This document shows, piece by piece, positions 1-6,603 of a DNA stretch of 10,502 nucleotides. Source of the stretch: an uncultured Flavobacterium sp. (GTDB lineage Bacteria; Bacteroidota; Bacteroidia; Flavobacteriales; Flavobacteriaceae); NCBI GenBank assembly GCA_946479395.1, contig CAMLFV010000093.1, forward strand, positions 1 through 10,502, read 5' to 3'. The notes beneath the pieces were generated by a model. It made no database searches. It had not been told where the DNA came from and saw only the letters and a list, made by a program, of their open reading frames with translations. Position numbers and translations under genes: made by a program. Every line of letters starts with the position of its first letter. Within the stretch, counting starts at the first letter, position 1.

Positions 1-212
1 CTAATGGTATCTGTTTTTGATATTCTTGAACCACTTAAAAAATATATAGAATCTTTATTAATTTCTAAATAACTAAAATCACCACCTTTTCCTCCACTAC
101 GTTGTCTATATTCAATTTTATGGATTTTCTCTTTTTGAATAGTAAAACTATTATTAGAAGAGAGTATTCCGACTAAACTGATTGATATGAATGACTTATA
201 GAAAGATATCAT
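1..212 (-). CDS. Hypothetical exported protein, 5' part only (runs off window start)
   Basis: This reading frame is open from an ATG at 212-210 to the window edge, giving 70 codons. The product starts MISFYKSFISISLVGILSS, a short basic/hydrophobic stretch that could be a signal peptide or membrane anchor. A polar segment follows, with IEYRQRSGGKGGDF and then YLEINKDSIYFL. No lipobox cysteine is visible. The alternation of charged and aromatic residues after the leader suits a small secreted beta-rich protein, but I recognise no family. It lies 12 bp downstream of the frameshifted GldL-like gene on the same strand, so the two may once have been cotranscribed. The frame and ATG are clear; function is unknown because the rest is missing. 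Confidence 0.6.
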   Translation of the reverse strand, partial: MISFYKSFISISLVGILSSNNSFTIQKEKIHKIEYRQRSGGKGGDFSYLEINKDSIYFLSGSRISKTDTI

Positions 213-224
213 TTAATAAGCACT

Positions 225-435
225 TTATGAGTTTAAAAAATCATTTGACTTTTTAGCAGTAATCAATTTATATAAAAGTAAAATTCCACCAATTACTTCA
301 ACAAACATACCTAATGTTAACATACTATTTCCGTGTATAGGTCCAATGATAAAATGAGTTATTTTTAAAAAGAGCTCCAATTAAAATTATAAAGAAGCCT
401 ATTGCTAAAATAATTAAGGTGTGTTTTGTTTTCAT
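225..435 (-). pseudogene. Short GldL-like membrane protein gene, frameshifted
   Basis: Translation from the ATG at 435 gives MKTKHTLIILAIGFFIILIG followed by ALFK, then loses sense and stops at 325-327. Skipping one base in the T5/A5 run at 362-371 restores a continuous frame to a TAA at 225-227, with a total product of 69 residues. The restored part reads ITHFIIG, then MLTLGMFVEVIGG and ILLLYKL. This gives two hydrophobic segments around an ALFKI-x-H motif. That pattern resembles the N-terminal membrane part of the gliding/type IX secretion protein GldL and the short GldL-like proteins common in Flavobacteriia; the resemblance is from memory. The frameshift may be a real mutation, a homopolymer sequencing error, or a +1 slip on AAAAAT. 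It lies about 100 bp downstream of lipA with a repeat between. Confidence 0.72.
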
Positions 436-461
436 GATAAAAACTGGTTTTAAAGGTAAAT

Positions 462-507
462 AGTTCTCGACTTTAGTTTATCTTGAGCATGTCGAAAGGC
501 TCGAACT
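462..507. repeat. REP-like intergenic repeat with inverted ends
   Basis: The ends are imperfect inverted copies: AGTTC-TCGAC on the left, and GTCGA followed after a 7-nt bulge by GAACT on the right. An inner GAGC/GCTC pair can also form. The core TTGAGCATGTCGAAAGGC resembles the widely dispersed TGAGC-n-TGTCGAAGG class of REP-like elements seen in many bacterial genomes; this is recalled, not searched. It sits between lipA and the GldL-like gene and could fold as a hairpin in the lipA 3' UTR. Only one copy is present in this window. Confidence 0.5.
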
Positions 508-539
508 GACGTTTGACCTTCGATTTTAAGACTTTTTAC

Positions 540-1412
540 TTATAAAATATGTTTTTGTGCTTTGTAAGAAGATCTAACCAAGGCACCGCTTTCTACATGG
601 CGGAAACCAAGATTTAAACCTATTTCTTCGTATTTTTTAAACTGATCCGGCGTAATGAATTCTTTTACAGGCAAATGTTTTTTACTTGGTTGTAAATACT
701 GACCAATTGTTAAAACATCTAAACCAACATTTCGCAAATCATGCATGGTTTGTATAACTTCTTCTTCGGTTTCGCCCAAACCAAGCATAATACCTGATTT
801 AGTTCTTTTAGCTCCGTTTGCTTTTAAGTAACGCAACACTTCCAAACTGCGATCGTATTTTGCCTGGATACGTACTTCGCGGGTTAATCTGCGAACGGTT
901 TCCATATTATGCGAAATTACTTCAGGAGCTACTTCTAAAATACGATCTATGTTTCTTTCGATCCCTTGAAAATCAGGAATTAATGTTTCCATGGTAGTTC
1001 CCGGACTCATTCTGCGAACCGCTTTTACCGTTTCTGCCCATATGATTGAACCGCCATCTTTTAAATCGTCGCGATCAACAGAAGTTAACACCGCATGTTT
1101 AATATTCATTAACTTAATAGATCGAGCTACTTTTTCAGGTTCATCCCAATCAACCGTTTCTGGGCGTCCGGTTTTTACACCGCAAAATCCACACGAACGT
1201 GTACAGATGTTTCCTAAAATCATAAAAGTAGCCGTACCTTCTCCCCAACACTCGCCCATATTTGGGCAACTGCCCGAAGTGCAAATGGTGTGAAGTTTGT
1301 ATTTATCTACTAAACCTCGTAATTCTGTATATTTTTTTCCGGTTGGTAATTTTACGCGTAACCATTTAGGTTTACCAGTAGCCGGTTTGTTTGTTTCTAA
1401 AACCGATTCCAT
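540..1412 (-). CDS. lipA: Lipoyl synthase (radical SAM)
   Basis: LipA inserts two sulfur atoms into protein-bound octanoyl chains to make the lipoyl cofactor of pyruvate/2-oxoglutarate dehydrogenases and the glycine cleavage system. It is cytosolic. From the chosen start the protein has 290 residues, normal for the family. The auxiliary-cluster motif CxxxxCxxxxxC is C44/C49/C55, the radical-SAM motif CxxxCxxC is C70/C74/C77, and the C-terminal RSSY (280-283) supplies the serine ligand of the auxiliary cluster. GLGET and GQYLQPS are typical LipA blocks. The frame extends 8 codons upstream to a TTG at 1436-1434, but that codon lies inside the TATCTTTG promoter box, so the ATG at 1412-1410 is preferred. 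It is divergent from nhaA. Function is certain; start is fairly certain. Confidence 0.96.
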   Translation of the reverse strand: MESVLETNKPATGKPKWLRVKLPTGKKYTELRGLVDKYKLHTICTSGSCPNMGECWGEGTATFMILGNICTRSCGFCGVKTGRPETVDWDEPEKVARSIKLMNIKHAVLTSVDRDDLKDGGSIIWAETVKAVRRMSPGTTMETLIPDFQGIERNIDRILEVAPEVISHNMETVRRLTREVRIQAKYDRSLEVLRYLKANGAKRTKSGIMLGLGETEEEVIQTMHDLRNVGLDVLTIGQYLQPSKKHLPVKEFITPDQFKKYEEIGLNLGFRHVESGALVRSSYKAQKHIL

Positions 1413-1433
1413 AATTGAACATTCTTCAAACCA

Positions 1434-1441
1434 CAAAGATA
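1434..1441 (-). promoter_or_regulatory. Putative lipA promoter -7 box (TATCTTTG)
   Basis: On the minus strand TATCTTTG matches the Bacteroidota sigma-70 -7 consensus TAnnTTTG exactly and lies 21 bp before the lipA ATG at 1412. No clear -33 TTG is visible at the usual distance. Transcription would begin roughly 7 bp downstream, which excludes the upstream TTG as a start codon. Confidence 0.6.
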
Positions 1442-1485
1442 CTGAAAAGTTTATGTTTTTGGTTCCATATCTTTTTTTAATACAC

Positions 1486-1493
1486 TATTTTTG
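1486..1493 (+). promoter_or_regulatory. Putative nhaA promoter -7 box (TATTTTTG)
   Basis: TATTTTTG matches TAnnTTTG. A possible -33 TTTG ends at 1461, giving a 24-bp spacer that is slightly long for the consensus. Transcription from here would leave a leader of about 75 nt before the nhaA ATG at 1576. Confidence 0.45.
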
Positions 1494-1575
1494 TAATCAA
1501 ATTTGTCCGTAGTTTTTTATAAATAGCAACAACACCTTAAAATTATTGTTTTTATTACGGATTTAAACTCAACAG

Positions 1576-2892
1576 ATGAAATCGTACCATACACCTGCAG
1601 AAAAATACATTATAAAACCAGTTAATCAATTTATTAGTAAATCCACCACAGGCGGAATAATTTTGTTTATTGCTGCTATCATTGCGATATTTTTTGCTAA
1701 TTCCCCATGGGCTACTGATTATCATAGCATTTGGCAACACAAAATCGGAATTTCTTTGGGGAATTTAGAGTTAAAAATGTCACTTCATCATTGGATTAAC
1801 GATGGTTTAATGGCAATTTTCTTTTTTGTTGTTGGTTTAGAATTAAAACGTGAATTAAGTAATGGCGAACTGGCATCGCCCAAAAAAGCAGCTTTACCCA
1901 TCATTGCTGCAATAGGCGGAATGCTTTTTCCTGCATTAATCTATCTCTTTTTTAATGGTGGAACAGATGCTGCACACGGATGGGGAATTCCAATGGCTAC
2001 CGATATTGCTTTTGCATTAGGTGTATTATATTTATTGGGAAATAAGGTACCACTTTCTTTAAAAGTATTCTTAACAGCGTTAGCAATTGTTGATGATTTA
2101 GGAGCCGTATTGGTCATTGCATTGTTTTATACATCTGATTTAAATTTAATGTATCTTTCTATAGGTATTGCGCTATTTATTTTGTTGTTGCTTTGTAATA
2201 AATTAGGTTTTAAAAGTCCGATTTTTTATGCAATAATTGGTATTGGCGGTATTTGGCTGGCTTTTTTACTTTCGGGCGTGCATGCTACCATAGCCGCGGT
2301 ATTGGCAGCTTTTGCCATTCCGGCCAATGCTCGAATAAATGAAAATTACTTTTCTTATAAAATGAATGAGTTGCGCCAACGTTTTTACGCAATAGACCCT
2401 AAAGATCGTCAAACTAATTTAACTGGAGAACAACTTTTGTTAGTCGAAGAAATGCGCAGTTTAACTAAAGATGCGCTGCCACCATCACAGCGGTTAGAGC
2501 ACGGTATGCACAGCTTTGTAGCTTTTATCGTAATGCCTGTTTTTGCCTTGTGTAATGCAGCTATTCCTATTTCGTTTGATAGCGGTATAAGCAAGGTAAC
2601 TTTAGGTGTAGCTTTGGGATTACTTTTAGGAAAGGTTTTAGGTGTTTTTGGACTCACCGCTTTGATTTTAAAATTGAAAATCTTAGCGAAGCCTGCCGAT
2701 ATGAGTTACATTAAACTTTTAGGAATTAGTTTTTTAGCAGCTATTGGTTTTACTATGTCATTGTTTGTAACTGAATTGGCTTTTGATGCGCAGTTACACC
2801 CTGAATTTCCTGACCAAGCAAAACTAGGAATTATTGTTGCATCATTAATTGGTGGAATAAGTGGTTATTTGATTTTAAATCGATCTAAATAG
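1576..2892 (+). CDS. nhaA: Na+/H+ antiporter NhaA
   Basis: This inner-membrane antiporter exports Na+ (or Li+) in exchange for H+ and supports pH and sodium homeostasis. The 438-residue product is longer than E. coli NhaA (388). Part of the extra length is a hydrophilic segment at about 251-310 (NARINENYFS, LTGEQLLLVEEM) before the later helices, as in other Bacteroidota NhaA proteins. Family residues are in place: MATDIAFALG with D143 (E. coli D133), IVDDLGAVLV with D173/D174 (D163/D164), GVHATIAAVLAAF, a lysine at K353 in GLLLGKVLG (K300 equivalent), and GFTMSLFVTELAF near the end. About 11-12 hydrophobic segments can be seen. The ATG at 1576 follows AACTCAACAG, with no strong Shine-Dalgarno. 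It is divergent from lipA, and remnants of a second nhaA lie just downstream. Confidence 0.96.
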   Translation: MKSYHTPAEKYIIKPVNQFISKSTTGGIILFIAAIIAIFFANSPWATDYHSIWQHKIGISLGNLELKMSLHHWINDGLMAIFFFVVGLELKRELSNGELASPKKAALPIIAAIGGMLFPALIYLFFNGGTDAAHGWGIPMATDIAFALGVLYLLGNKVPLSLKVFLTALAIVDDLGAVLVIALFYTSDLNLMYLSIGIALFILLLLCNKLGFKSPIFYAIIGIGGIWLAFLLSGVHATIAAVLAAFAIPANARINENYFSYKMNELRQRFYAIDPKDRQTNLTGEQLLLVEEMRSLTKDALPPSQRLEHGMHSFVAFIVMPVFALCNAAIPISFDSGISKVTLGVALGLLLGKVLGVFGLTALILKLKILAKPADMSYIKLLGISFLAAIGFTMSLFVTELAFDAQLHPEFPDQAKLGIIVASLIGGISGYLILNRSK

Positions 2893-2949
2893 TATGTGGA
2901 AAATTGTTAGTAAGAAATACTCTTTTGCCCGATTATAATTGCTATTAAA

Positions 2950-3042
2950 ATGAAAAAAATAATATTATCAGCTATAGCCCTAATTAGTGGTTTCATAACC
3001 TTTGGTCAATCTACTTTAGAACAAACTGCCAAATGCTGTTAA
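2950..3042 (+). pseudogene. 5' fragment of a secreted-protein gene (signal peptide plus a few residues)
   Basis: An ATG at 2950 opens a 30-codon frame. It starts MKKIILSAIALISGFITFGQ, a textbook Bacteroidota type I signal peptide with a basic N-terminus, hydrophobic core and a polar FGQ cleavage region. Ten more residues ending in KCC follow, then TAA at 3040-3042. A mature product of about ten residues is implausible as the original gene. The frame stops where an NhaA-coding segment begins in another frame, so I read it as the 5' stump of a lost exported-protein gene joined to a different gene. A tiny secreted peptide remains possible. No convincing TAnnTTTG box lies upstream; the closest, TACTCTTTTG at 2918-2927, has the wrong spacing. 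Confidence 0.55.
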
Positions 3043-3235
3043 CTGGAAACAATTGTTTGCGGTTGCCTGTTTGGGCGGTATAGGTTTTACCATGTCGATT
3101 TTTATAACCAATCTGGCATTTTCAAATCAGGAAGATATTGTAATATCAAAACTCGCTATTTTAATATCTTCTACAATTGCCGCTTTGTTAGGATATATTT
3201 TGTTGCAGTTTACTTTAAAGAATAGTAAAATTTAA
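3020..3235 (+). pseudogene. 3' remnant of a second, diverged nhaA
   Basis: After an in-frame TAG at 3017-3019 the frame is open to TAA at 3233-3235, 71 codons. It reads LPNAVNWKQLFAVACLGGIG and continues FTMSIFITNLAF. These match the last two helices of NhaA (VNWK...GIGFTMSIFI.LAF), followed by a final hydrophobic helix (AILISSTIAALLGYILL). It differs from the intact nhaA upstream (GFTMSLFVTELAF), so it is not a recent tandem copy of that gene's end. About 85% of an NhaA protein, including all ion-binding aspartates, is missing, so it cannot transport. The first possible start codon is a TTG at 3053. The upstream border with the signal-peptide fragment falls near 3015-3040. Confidence 0.8.
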
Positions 3236-3294
3236 AGTCTATTATTCGATTTTTTTTCTATCTTTTCGGGATATTTATTATCTAAATTTATGAT

Positions 3295-4344
3295 ATGTTT
3301 AAACCAATAAGAACATTTATTAAAACACCAATTACTATTTGGTCTTCGCAAGTACAAGTTACATGGAGCGAACCAGACCATTATCAATACGTATATGAAA
3401 CCAATGTAAGTATTGATGAAATTACTTTCAAAGGTGAAATTTTTGATATGCAAAGTTTTAAAGTTGCATTGGAAAAAGTAGAATATGATAGTTTTTATTA
3501 TTTAGACGAAAATTTATTTTTAAAAAATGATTATTCAAATGATTTGGAGTTAATTGAGTTGTTAAAACAGCCAGTTAAATATTTTCAAGTGAATGACTAT
3601 GAAAATAATGATATCGTATATGAAATAGATGCAGATAAGTTAAGTATACATAAAGAATCTGAAATTTTTATAAATAGACAAAATATTAGGGAGAATTACC
3701 AAAACGACGAAACTTTAATAGCTAAATATGAAATTTTAGAAGAAAAAGAGACATTAGGAGTGTCTTTAAAAATTAATGATTTAAAGAAAATCCATCTATT
3801 ATTTGGAGATTCAATAGATTTTTTACTAAAAAGATTTTCGGATATAATTTTAGGAGTGAGTGTCTATGAAAAGCATAATTTAAATTTTGAGAAAGTTTTA
3901 CTCTACTATTTAGATATTGATTTAAAATCTAATTTATCAAAATTTAATACCAATCCATCACAAAATCCAAAGTTATATAAAATTATGGATTTAGACTTTG
4001 CTATATCGGGGAAGTCAAATAAAGATAAAATTATCCATTTAAACTCAAATCACTTTTTTATTGATTATACAATGTCTATTCGAGATATTGATCTTCGAAT
4101 TGGTACGGTAAAAAGATGCACTTTTAATCAATTCACTTTTGATTTATTGATGACAATGAAATTTTATAAATACTTACCAAAGATTCTTCTGATAACTAAA
4201 AATCAAGATTTTGGTTTTAATTATAATAGTTTTTCAAATAAATCAGAAATTTATAATATTCTAAATATTGATACTTATGATAAGTTAATTAGTATATTAT
4301 CTAATGATCATTGGTATACGAAGCAATTGCAAAAACAAAAATAA
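3295..4344 (+). CDS. Hypothetical protein, 349 aa, AT-rich gene
   Basis: I do not recognise this family. The frame is long and uninterrupted from an ATG at 3295 to TAA at 4342-4344. The product is rich in N, D, E, K, I, Y and F. It has no signal peptide, transmembrane helix, Walker A or metal-binding cysteine pattern, so it is probably cytosolic. The N-terminal part looks beta-rich (ITIWSSQVQVTWSEPDHY, ITFKGEIFD), the middle more helical (LKKIHLLFGDSIDFLLKRFSD), and the end mixed (TFDLLMTMKFYKYLPKILLI). Base composition is far more AT-rich than its neighbours: by hand count 25 of 120 bases at 3481-3600 are G/C, versus 24 of 60 at 5101-5160 in the ABC-F gene. The next gene starts 21 bp downstream in the same frame, which suggests a two-gene unit. 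A loose promoter-like TATCTTTT lies at 3259-3266. Horizontal acquisition is an inference. Confidence 0.8.
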   Translation: MFKPIRTFIKTPITIWSSQVQVTWSEPDHYQYVYETNVSIDEITFKGEIFDMQSFKVALEKVEYDSFYYLDENLFLKNDYSNDLELIELLKQPVKYFQVNDYENNDIVYEIDADKLSIHKESEIFINRQNIRENYQNDETLIAKYEILEEKETLGVSLKINDLKKIHLLFGDSIDFLLKRFSDIILGVSVYEKHNLNFEKVLLYYLDIDLKSNLSKFNTNPSQNPKLYKIMDLDFAISGKSNKDKIIHLNSNHFFIDYTMSIRDIDLRIGTVKRCTFNQFTFDLLMTMKFYKYLPKILLITKNQDFGFNYNSFSNKSEIYNILNIDTYDKLISILSNDHWYTKQLQKQK

Positions 4345-4365
4345 AAGTTTGAACATAAGCAAACA

Positions 4366-4818
4366 ATGAATGAATATGATTATGAATTATACTATGGAAA
4401 ATCTGTTTCTGAACAAGTAGATTTTACTATTGAAGAAAAGCTAACAATAGCTCTTAATTATTACTTTTATAACTTATTACAGAGTAATAAATGTTTAGGA
4501 TTTCTTTCGGATATAATTTTTAAGATAGTATCTGTAAGTAATTTTTATGAGATAAAAATTATAGTTAACGGAGAAGAGTATGCTTTGGAAGATAGTAATA
4601 AAGTAAATCAGGAAATTATATTTATTTTAAATCTTCTTTTATTTCAAATCACTTATCAAAAAGATCCTATTCAAAATATTTTATATATTGATGAAACGGT
4701 ATTTAATCTTAAAAAACCTTACATCGAAGGTATTAAAATTGAATTAGATAAGATTTGTAATTTGAAAAACATGTTTCTTGTTGTTAATACACATAATTCA
4801 AAATTTATAAGCAATTAA
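4366..4818 (+). CDS. Hypothetical protein, 150 aa; C-terminal half resembles an SMC/SbcC-type ATPase lobe
   Basis: I cannot name this protein. Residues 61-144 follow the order of the C-terminal lobe of SbcC/Rad50/SMC-like ABC ATPases. There is a strand ending EIKIIVNGEEY (62-72), a helix where the signature motif would be (DSNKVNQEIIFILNLLLF, 76-93, without LSGGE), a Walker B-like ILYIDE (105-110), a helix, and VVNTHN (139-144) resembling the H-loop histidine of such ATPases. There is no Walker A in this protein or in the gene before it, so it could not hydrolyse ATP alone in the usual way. It may be a degenerate fragment, a partner subunit, or a chance resemblance. It is as AT-rich as the preceding gene and in the same frame, 21 bp after its TAA. 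A terminator follows at 4847. Confidence 0.75.
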   Translation: MNEYDYELYYGKSVSEQVDFTIEEKLTIALNYYFYNLLQSNKCLGFLSDIIFKIVSVSNFYEIKIIVNGEEYALEDSNKVNQEIIFILNLLLFQITYQKDPIQNILYIDETVFNLKKPYIEGIKIELDKICNLKNMFLVVNTHNSKFISN

Positions 4819-4846
4819 TTTTCTAATTATTTTCATATAAAAAGTC

Positions 4847-4873
4847 AAGCTAACAAACCGTTAGCTTTTTTTT
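4847..4873 (+). terminator. Rho-independent terminator after the AT-rich gene pair
   Basis: A perfect 8-bp stem AAGCTAAC / GTTAGCTT with a 5-nt loop (AAACC) is followed by a run of eight T residues that begins in the stem. It lies 28 bp after the stop of the 150-aa gene and before the ABC-F promoter, separating the two transcription units. Confidence 0.85.
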
Positions 4874-4887
4874 ATCACATCTTATTT

Positions 4888-4895
4888 TATCTTTG
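4888..4895 (+). promoter_or_regulatory. Putative ABC-F promoter -7 box (TATCTTTG)
   Basis: TATCTTTG matches the Bacteroidota TAnnTTTG box, the same octamer as in front of lipA. It lies 19 bp before the ATG at 4915, predicting a leader of only about a dozen bases. No -33 TTG is obvious upstream, where the terminator T-run lies. Confidence 0.6.
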
Positions 4896-4914
4896 CACAA
4901 CTTATTTTTATAAA

Positions 4915-6549
4915 ATGATTACAGTAAACGATATTGCCGTAGAATTTGGCGGAACAACACTTTTCAGCGAAGTAACTTTCGCCATTAATGAAACCGATAA
5001 AATTGCCCTTATGGGTAAAAATGGTGCGGGAAAATCTACCTTACTTAAAATTGTAGCGGGTGCAAACAAGCCAACACGCGGAAATATTTCGGCTCCGGGC
5101 GATGCTGTTATCGCGTATTTGCCGCAGCATTTATTGACTGAAGATAATTGCACGGTTTTAGAAGAAACTTCAAAAGCGTTTTCATCGGTTTTAAATATGA
5201 AGAAAGAAATCGACGATATTAACGAGCAGTTAACCGTTCGTACTGATTACGAAAGCGACGAATACATGAAATTGATTGAAAGAGTTTCAGAATTATCTGA
5301 AAAATATTATTCAATCGAAGAAGTAAATTACGAAGCCGAAGTTGAAAAAATCTTAAAAGGTCTTGGATTTGAAAGAGAAGATTTCAATCGTCCAACCAAA
5401 GAATTTTCAGGTGGATGGAGAATGCGTATCGAATTGGCAAAAATCCTATTGACAAAACCCGATTTAATTTTGTTAGATGAGCCAACCAACCACTTGGACA
5501 TGGACAGTATTGAATGGCTGGAAGATTTCTTGATCAATCAGGCAAAAGCCGTAATGGTAATTTCGCACGATAGAGCGTTTGTTGACAATATTACTAACAG
5601 AACTATCGAAGTAACAATGGGAAGAATTTACGATTACAAAGCAAAATATTCTCATTATTTAGAATTGCGAAAAGACAGAAGAATCCATCAACAGAAAGCT
5701 TACGAAGAACAACAAAAATTCATTGCAGACAATCAGGCGTTTATCGATCGTTTCCGCGGAACGTTCTCTAAAACCGAACAAGTGCAATCGCGTGTGCGTA
5801 TGCTAGAAAAAATTGTTCCTATCGAAGTTGATGAAATAGATAATTCGGCTTTAAAGTTAAAATTTCCACCATCGGTTCGTTCTGGTCAGTATCCGGTAAT
5901 TGTGAAAGATCTTGAAAAATCTTACGGCGATAAATTAATTTTTAAGGATGCCAATTTGGTAATAGAACGCGGACAAAAAGTTGCTTTCGTTGGTAAAAAT
6001 GGAGAAGGAAAATCAACAATGATTAAAGCCATTATGAATGAAATCGAAATCAATGGTGGTTCGGTCGAAGTTGGTCATAATGCTCAAATCGGCTATTTTG
6101 CTCAAAATCAGGCGGCGTTGTTAGATGAAAATGCAACTATTTTTGAAACAATAGATAGAATTGCTGTTGGTGATGTTCGTACACAAATTAAGAATATTTT
6201 AGGTGCGTTCATGTTCCAAGGCGATGATATTCAAAAGAAAGTAAAAGTACTTTCGGGTGGTGAAAAAACACGTTTGGCAATGATTAAATTGTTGTTAGAA
6301 CCGGTTAATCTGTTGATTTTAGATGAGCCTTCGAACCACTTAGACATGAAAACCAAAGACATTATTAAAGATGCTTTACGCGATTTTGATGGAACTTTGA
6401 TTCTCGTTTCGCACGATCGTGATTTCTTAGACGGATTGGCAGAAAAGGTTTTTGAGTTTGGAAACAAACGCGTAAAAGAACATTTTGAAGATATTAAAGG
6501 ATTCCTAGCAAACAAAAAAATGGATTCTTTAAAAGAGATAGAGAAATAA
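4915..6549 (+). CDS. ABC-F family ATPase (ribosome-associated type)
   Basis: This is a soluble protein with two ABC nucleotide-binding domains and no membrane segments. ABC-F proteins bind the ribosomal E site and modulate translation or rescue stalled ribosomes; some protect against antibiotics. Domain 1: Walker A GKNGAGKST (34-42), signature FSGGW (164-168), Walker B LILLDEP with catalytic E189, H-loop H218. A charged helical inter-domain linker runs about 240-300 (ELRKDRRIHQQKAYEEQQKF, then RMLEKI). Domain 2: Walker A GKNGEGKST (360-368), LSGGE (446-450), Walker B LLILDEP with E471, H-loop H500. At 544 residues it is a normal two-domain member without the long C-terminal coiled coil of Uup. 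The subfamily (YbiT-, EttA- or YdiF-like) cannot be fixed by eye, and nothing indicates a resistance role. It has its own promoter and terminator, so it is probably monocistronic. Confidence 0.95.
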   Translation: MITVNDIAVEFGGTTLFSEVTFAINETDKIALMGKNGAGKSTLLKIVAGANKPTRGNISAPGDAVIAYLPQHLLTEDNCTVLEETSKAFSSVLNMKKEIDDINEQLTVRTDYESDEYMKLIERVSELSEKYYSIEEVNYEAEVEKILKGLGFEREDFNRPTKEFSGGWRMRIELAKILLTKPDLILLDEPTNHLDMDSIEWLEDFLINQAKAVMVISHDRAFVDNITNRTIEVTMGRIYDYKAKYSHYLELRKDRRIHQQKAYEEQQKFIADNQAFIDRFRGTFSKTEQVQSRVRMLEKIVPIEVDEIDNSALKLKFPPSVRSGQYPVIVKDLEKSYGDKLIFKDANLVIERGQKVAFVGKNGEGKSTMIKAIMNEIEINGGSVEVGHNAQIGYFAQNQAALLDENATIFETIDRIAVGDVRTQIKNILGAFMFQGDDIQKKVKVLSGGEKTRLAMIKLLLEPVNLLILDEPSNHLDMKTKDIIKDALRDFDGTLILVSHDRDFLDGLAEKVFEFGNKRVKEHFEDIKGFLANKKMDSLKEIEK

Positions 6550-6569
6550 CAGGTTGTAAACTCACACAA

Positions 6570-6600
6570 AAAAAATCCTCTCAATTCGAGAGGATTTTTT
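6570..6600. terminator. Bidirectional terminator between convergent genes
   Basis: A 13-bp perfect inverted repeat AAAAAATCCTCTC / GAGAGGATTTTTT with a 5-nt loop (AATTC). The A-run on one side and T-run on the other make it a U-tailed hairpin in both directions. It lies 20 bp after the ABC-F stop and 3 bp from the stop of the convergent M56 gene, so it can end both transcripts. Confidence 0.92.
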
Positions 6601-6603
6601 GTC

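Noticed and set aside
991..1293. 100-codon plus-strand open frame opposite lipA
   Set aside because: It is antisense to highly conserved LipA coding sequence including the cysteine clusters, and its product has no family features.
2409..2657. 82-codon minus-strand frame inside nhaA
   Set aside because: Antisense shadow of well-conserved NhaA coding sequence.
2918..2927. TACTCTTTTG as a promoter for the 30-codon signal-peptide frame
   Set aside because: It has four bases between TA and TTTG instead of two, and the nearby TTG is too close to serve as a -33 element.
3259..3266. TATCTTTT as a promoter for the 349-aa gene
   Set aside because: It misses the final G of TAnnTTTG in a T-rich stretch where such matches are common; mentioned only as a possibility.
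3837..4520. The 16-bp string TTTCGGATATAATTTT occurs near 3837 and again near 4506, one copy in each AT-rich gene
   Set aside because: The match is short, does not extend into a protein-level repeat beyond SDII, and such matches are expected in very AT-rich coding DNA.
4915..6549. ABC-F gene as an antibiotic-resistance determinant
   Set aside because: All motifs are those of ordinary two-domain ABC-F proteins; nothing visible points to a ribosome-protection resistance subfamily.
6231..6584. 117-codon minus-strand frame overlapping the ABC-F 3' end and the terminator
   Set aside because: Opposite the second ABC domain's signature and Walker B motifs, and it reads through the hairpin; a shadow.
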